Source of the DNA: Spirochaetaceae bacterium UBA6089
GTDB lineage: Bacteria > Spirochaetota > Spirochaetia > Treponematales > Rectinemataceae
NCBI GenBank assembly: GCA_002435985.1
Contig: DIXD01000073.1
Location: 1 to 16,902 of the forward strand
DNA: 16,902 nt
Direction: 5' to 3'
The translations under genes were made by a program, and so were the position numbers. Shown in pieces: positions 15,227-16,902 of the stretch. Each line of letters opens with the position of its first letter. Within the stretch, counting starts at the first letter, position 1. The notes under the pieces were generated by a model, which searched no databases, was not told the origin of the DNA, and was given only the letters and a program-made list of their open reading frames with translations.

Positions 15227-15616
15227 ATGCGAGAACTGATCTGCATTACCTGCCCCCTGGGCTGCCGCCTTGTCGTGGACACCGATGAGCACGGAGAAAT
15301 GAAAGTGACCGGCAACCGCTGTGTGCGCGGCGAACAGTATGCGCGCGAGGAGATGTTCAACCCAAAGCGCGTGGTGACCTTCACCTGCGCCGCCCTGCTG
15401 CCTGACGGAAGCGTGCCGGGGCCGAGATCGGACTTGCCGCGCCGCGTTCCCGTGCGCTCGACAGTGGCGTTTCCCAAAGAGAAAATTCCGGAACTTCTCG
15501 ACGCGCTGAGAGGCATCACCGTCCGTCTACCTGTCGTCCGGGGCACCGTGGTGCTGCGGCAGGCGCTCGGTACTGAGGTCGATGTCATCGTCGCGCGCAG
15601 CATCGCTTCAAAATAG
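15227..15616 (+). CDS. DUF1667 family protein, four-cysteine, putative Fe-S subunit
   Basis: This 129-residue protein starts with CITCPLGCRL, then GNRCVRGEQYAREE, giving four conserved cysteines at 6, 9, 13 and 32. The CxxCPxGC spacing suggests an iron-sulfur or zinc site. The rest carries PVRSTVAFPKEKIPELLDAL, typical of DUF1667. The biochemical role of the family is not established to my knowledge; it is usually the third gene after a GlpA-like and an FAD oxidoreductase gene, as here, so a small electron-transfer subunit is the natural inference. The frame is open upstream inside the previous gene, but the ATG at 15227 is preferred: the GAGGA ribosome site overlaps the preceding stop. It is the last gene of the operon, followed by a terminator. 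Confidence 0.88.
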   Translation: MRELICITCPLGCRLVVDTDEHGEMKVTGNRCVRGEQYAREEMFNPKRVVTFTCAALLPDGSVPGPRSDLPRRVPVRSTVAFPKEKIPELLDALRGITVRLPVVRGTVVLRQALGTEVDVIVARSIASK

Positions 15617-15653
15617 CACCGTGTCAAAAATAACACAGCTTCACAAAAAAAGA

Positions 15654-15675
15654 CGCGGCTCCTGGCGGAACCGCG
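15654..15675. terminator. Bidirectional terminator between DUF1667 gene and hsp20
   Basis: CGCGGCTCC (15654-15662) pairs with GGAACCGCG (15667-15675) with one mismatch and a TGGC loop. Seven Ts follow on the - strand, ending hsp20, and CTTCTTTTATT follows on the + strand, ending the operon. It lies in the 95-bp gap between the two convergent stops. Confidence 0.85.
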
Positions 15676-15711
15676 CCCTTCTTTTATTCAGCTATGCAGG
15701 AGGAGACTGCC

Positions 15712-16287
15712 TTACTCTCCTTCTTTGATAATTTCGATCTTGATGCCCTCGGGAGTGTCGACCACATCTTTGGGCGGCACCGTCACCTTGAGAATACCGT
15801 TACGGAAGACGGCCTTGACCTTTCCCTGGTCGAATTTGTCTGCAGGCACGTAATACTTTTGCTTGTCGATATCCTTGAGTTTAAGCCGCCGCTTGAAATA
15901 GCGAACGCCTTCTTCAGGCTGCTCGACGTCGATACGGGCAGAAAACACCATGTAATCGCCCTGGAACGAAAGGCTCATGTTTTTCTCGTCGAAGCCGGCC
16001 AGGGCAAATTCGAACACAAGGCTCTTGTCGGCAAGCATGTACACATTGAGGGGCGGGTAGGAATAGTTCGGGTAGTAGTCGATGTTCTCGTCCCCATGCG
16101 CCTCAAACCATGCGCCGCCGCCCATACCGTGACAGCCATGTATGTCAGGGCCGCCCTCGTGTTCACCTTCAGTCCCCGGGCCGTTGAAACCGGGTGCGAA
16201 ATTTTTCATGCGCTCTCCGAAATCCTTTGCCGCTTCGAAAATGTCATCGAAGATGGACCCGATGTCCATATACGGTCTCTTGTTCAT
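15712..16287 (-). CDS. hsp20: Small heat-shock protein, Hsp20/alpha-crystallin family
   Basis: Small heat-shock proteins form oligomers that hold unfolding proteins without using ATP. The 191-residue protein has a variable N-terminal region (1-75), an alpha-crystallin domain (about 78-172) with LNVYMLADKSLVFEFALAGF, and the hallmark FRNGILKVTVP (161-171). A C-terminal IKIEII (182-187) supplies the I-x-I motif that docks between dimers. The N-terminal arm contains an unusual Gly/His segment, GPDIHGCHGMGGGAWFEAHG (46-65), which could bind metal but may simply be flexible. The ATG at 16287 has a strong GAGGAGG site upstream. A clear promoter lies about 93 bases farther. No CIRCE element is seen, so control by HrcA is not supported. 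Confidence 0.93.
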   Translation of the reverse strand: MNKRPYMDIGSIFDDIFEAAKDFGERMKNFAPGFNGPGTEGEHEGGPDIHGCHGMGGGAWFEAHGDENIDYYPNYSYPPLNVYMLADKSLVFEFALAGFDEKNMSLSFQGDYMVFSARIDVEQPEEGVRYFKRRLKLKDIDKQKYYVPADKFDQGKVKAVFRNGILKVTVPPKDVVDTPEGIKIEIIKEGE

Positions 16288-16290
16288 ACG

Positions 16291-16365
16291 TTCCTCCTCG
16301 CGGAAATGCTCCGTAGCCGCGGCACTAGCCCCTCGGCTCGTCGTTGCTCCCCATGCGGGCGAGCA
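16291..16365 (-). promoter_or_regulatory. Structured 5' leader of hsp20
   Basis: The predicted leader of about 85 bases holds a hairpin of TGCTC (16345-16349) with GAGCA (16361-16365) plus CCC with GGG, with a single-base bulge and an ATGC loop. At the 3' end, TTCC and GGAA (16291-16305) can pair around the GAGGAGG ribosome site. A leader able to fold over the ribosome site is the arrangement of known hsp20 RNA thermometers, but the ribosome-site stem here is only 4 bp, so this is a suggestion only. Confidence 0.3.
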
Positions 16366-16379
16366 TTATTGCTGATTCA

Positions 16380-16408
16380 AATATAGGGATATGTGCTGAG
16401 AAAATCAA
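16380..16408 (-). promoter_or_regulatory. Predicted sigma-70-type promoter for hsp20
   Basis: On the - strand, TTGATT (16403-16408, 4 of 6) and TATATT (16380-16385, 5 of 6) are separated by exactly 17 bases. The start would be near 16373, leaving a leader of about 85 bases. The match is to the housekeeping consensus, not an obvious heat-shock sigma form. Confidence 0.65.
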
Positions 16409-16435
16409 GAAAAAGCATGAAAAATAGGGACGATC

Positions 16436-16549
16436 CGCTCAATCGCCTATTGCCCGGCCGATCGCCCATTACTCCTCCAATCACAAATTACCCGTCCAAG
16501 TGCCCATTGCTCGCTCCATTGCCTATTGCCCGCCCGATCGTCAATCGAA
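16436..16549. repeat. Six degenerate 19-bp tandem repeats
   Basis: Six head-to-tail units of exactly 19 bases start at 16436, 16455, 16474, 16493, 16512 and 16531, with no spacers. The consensus is CGYYCRATCGCCYATTGCC. Columns 1, 5, 7, 14 and 15 are identical in all six copies; the last unit diverges at its end. Nineteen is not a multiple of three and no ORF is supported, so the array is noncoding. It sits between the hsp20 promoter and the terminator of the gene at the right edge. Function is unknown. Confidence 0.85.
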
Positions 16550-16551
16550 AA

Positions 16552-16575
16552 GGGCCGCCCATATGCGGGCGGCCC
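16552..16575 (-). terminator. Intrinsic terminator of the right-edge nucleotidase gene
   Basis: GGGCCGCCC (16552-16560) and GGGCGGCCC (16567-16575) form a perfect 9-bp G/C stem with a 6-base loop. It is followed on the - strand by TTTT. It lies 69 bp after the stop of the - strand gene at the right edge and immediately beside the 19-bp repeat array. Confidence 0.88.
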
Positions 16576-16593
16576 AGAGTGTACGAAGCAGCA

Positions 16594-16625
16594 GCGCTGA
16601 ATGGCGCGTCGAATTTCTTCAGCGC
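16594..16625. repeat. Inverted repeat downstream of the right-edge gene
   Basis: GCGCTGAA (16594-16601) and TTCAGCGC (16618-16625) form an 8-bp inverted repeat with a 16-base loop. An alternative GGCGCG/CGCGCC pairing overlaps it. It lies between the stop of the - strand gene and the stronger terminator. It has no T run, so it may only protect the mRNA 3' end. Confidence 0.5.
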
Positions 16626-16644
16626 GCCGGCTCTTCGTGGTTTT

Positions 16645-16902
16645 TTACTTCGAAGGATAGAGCAGCGGGAAATCGGTCTTCTTGCCGAGCTCCACGAGGT
16701 CGGTGGGGATCACCTCCCAGTTGCCGATCGGCGTCACGGTGATCGGGCCTTCCTGCTGTTCGAACCATTTGAGTAGGAAATACCGCAGGTCTTTTGTGGT
16801 GGAGCCGTTCACGAGCTTCATCGAGAGAATGGTGTTTTTGTCGAGCCCAGCACCTTTTTCAAGGTGTCCACCGCCGCCCGAGCCGCGGTAGGAGTTGATG
16901 GC
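16645..16902 (-). CDS. C-terminal part of a 2',3'-cyclic-nucleotide 2'-phosphodiesterase/5'-nucleotidase (CpdB/YfkN type), 5'-truncated by window edge
   Basis: The - strand is open from the right edge to a TAA at 16645-16647, giving 85 residues. The first visible stretch, INSYRGSGGGGHLEKGAG (2-19), is characteristic of the 5'-nucleotidase C-terminal domain that binds the nucleobase in CpdB/YfkN-like enzymes. DLRYFLLKWFEQQ (38-50) and GNWEVIP (60-66) also fit that family's end. Such enzymes are usually exported and release nucleosides and phosphate from cyclic or plain nucleotides; the catalytic metallophosphatase domain and any signal peptide are outside the window, so activity and location are inferred. 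A strong terminator follows. Nothing here separates CpdB from a plain 5'-nucleotidase. Confidence 0.8.
   Translation of the reverse strand, partial: AINSYRGSGGGGHLEKGAGLDKNTILSMKLVNGSTTKDLRYFLLKWFEQQEGPITVTPIGNWEVIPTDLVELGKKTDFPLLYPSK

Noticed and set aside
16288..16380. CIRCE heat-shock operator before hsp20
   Set aside because: No TTAGCACTC-N9-GAGTGCTAA match is present; the TGCTC/GAGCA repeat has a different sequence and spacing.
16436..16549. Repeat array as a CRISPR
   Set aside because: The 19-base units are directly adjacent with no spacers, they are degenerate, and no cas gene is present.

Overview
This window is about 17 kb of dense bacterial chromosome. No phage, insertion sequence, CRISPR array, rRNA or tRNA was recognised. 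Base composition looks fairly GC-rich in genes, with AT-rich intergenic spacers. The gene set (degenerate DEAD-box protein, glucan phosphorylase, GlpA-like/FAD-oxidoreductase/DUF1667 trio, NDH-2 fused to a DoxX membrane domain, Cu(I)-ATPase) fits an anaerobic or microaerobic fermenter. My best guess is a spirochaete-like bacterium, but taxonomy is inferred from general impression only and is weak.

Layout, left to right. (1) The C-terminal part of dnaJ on the + strand is cut by the window edge and ends at a bidirectional hairpin terminator. (2) A copper-homeostasis pair on the - strand: copA (Cu(I) P1B-ATPase), then copZ (copper chaperone). copZ appears to have its own promoter, overlapped by a palindrome. 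(3) A divergent spacer with a perfect palindrome leads to a + strand pair: acylphosphatase and a zinc-free MDR quinone oxidoreductase-like enzyme. (4) On the - strand, a fused NADH dehydrogenase-2/DoxX protein is followed by a trans-polyprenyl diphosphate synthase, with a terminator-like hairpin placed almost on the synthase start. (5) An AT-rich spacer of about 195 bp precedes a tight five-gene + strand operon: a DEAD-box-like protein that has lost its catalytic motifs, alpha-glucan phosphorylase, a GlpA-like flavoprotein with a C-terminal [2Fe-2S] domain, a second FAD/NAD(P) oxidoreductase, and a four-cysteine DUF1667 protein. (6) Facing it, an hsp20 gene on the - strand with a good sigma-70-type promoter and a structured leader. 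(7) A noncoding stretch holds six degenerate 19-bp tandem repeats and a strong terminator. (8) At the right edge, on the - strand, lies the C-terminus of a CpdB/YfkN-type cyclic-nucleotide phosphodiesterase/5'-nucleotidase.

How the genes may work together. The large operon links glycogen breakdown (glucose-1-phosphate release) with glycerol-3-phosphate oxidation through flavin and Fe-S carriers, so it looks like a carbon-reserve/redox unit. The leading pseudo-helicase is the least explained member. The NDH-2/DoxX and polyprenyl synthase genes together suggest a membrane quinone pool. copA and copZ form a standard copper efflux route, and dnaJ and hsp20 are protein-quality-control genes at the two ends. 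The most unusual items are the degenerate DEAD-box protein heading a metabolic operon, the alanine-rich insert inside the DoxX domain, and the 19-bp repeat array.
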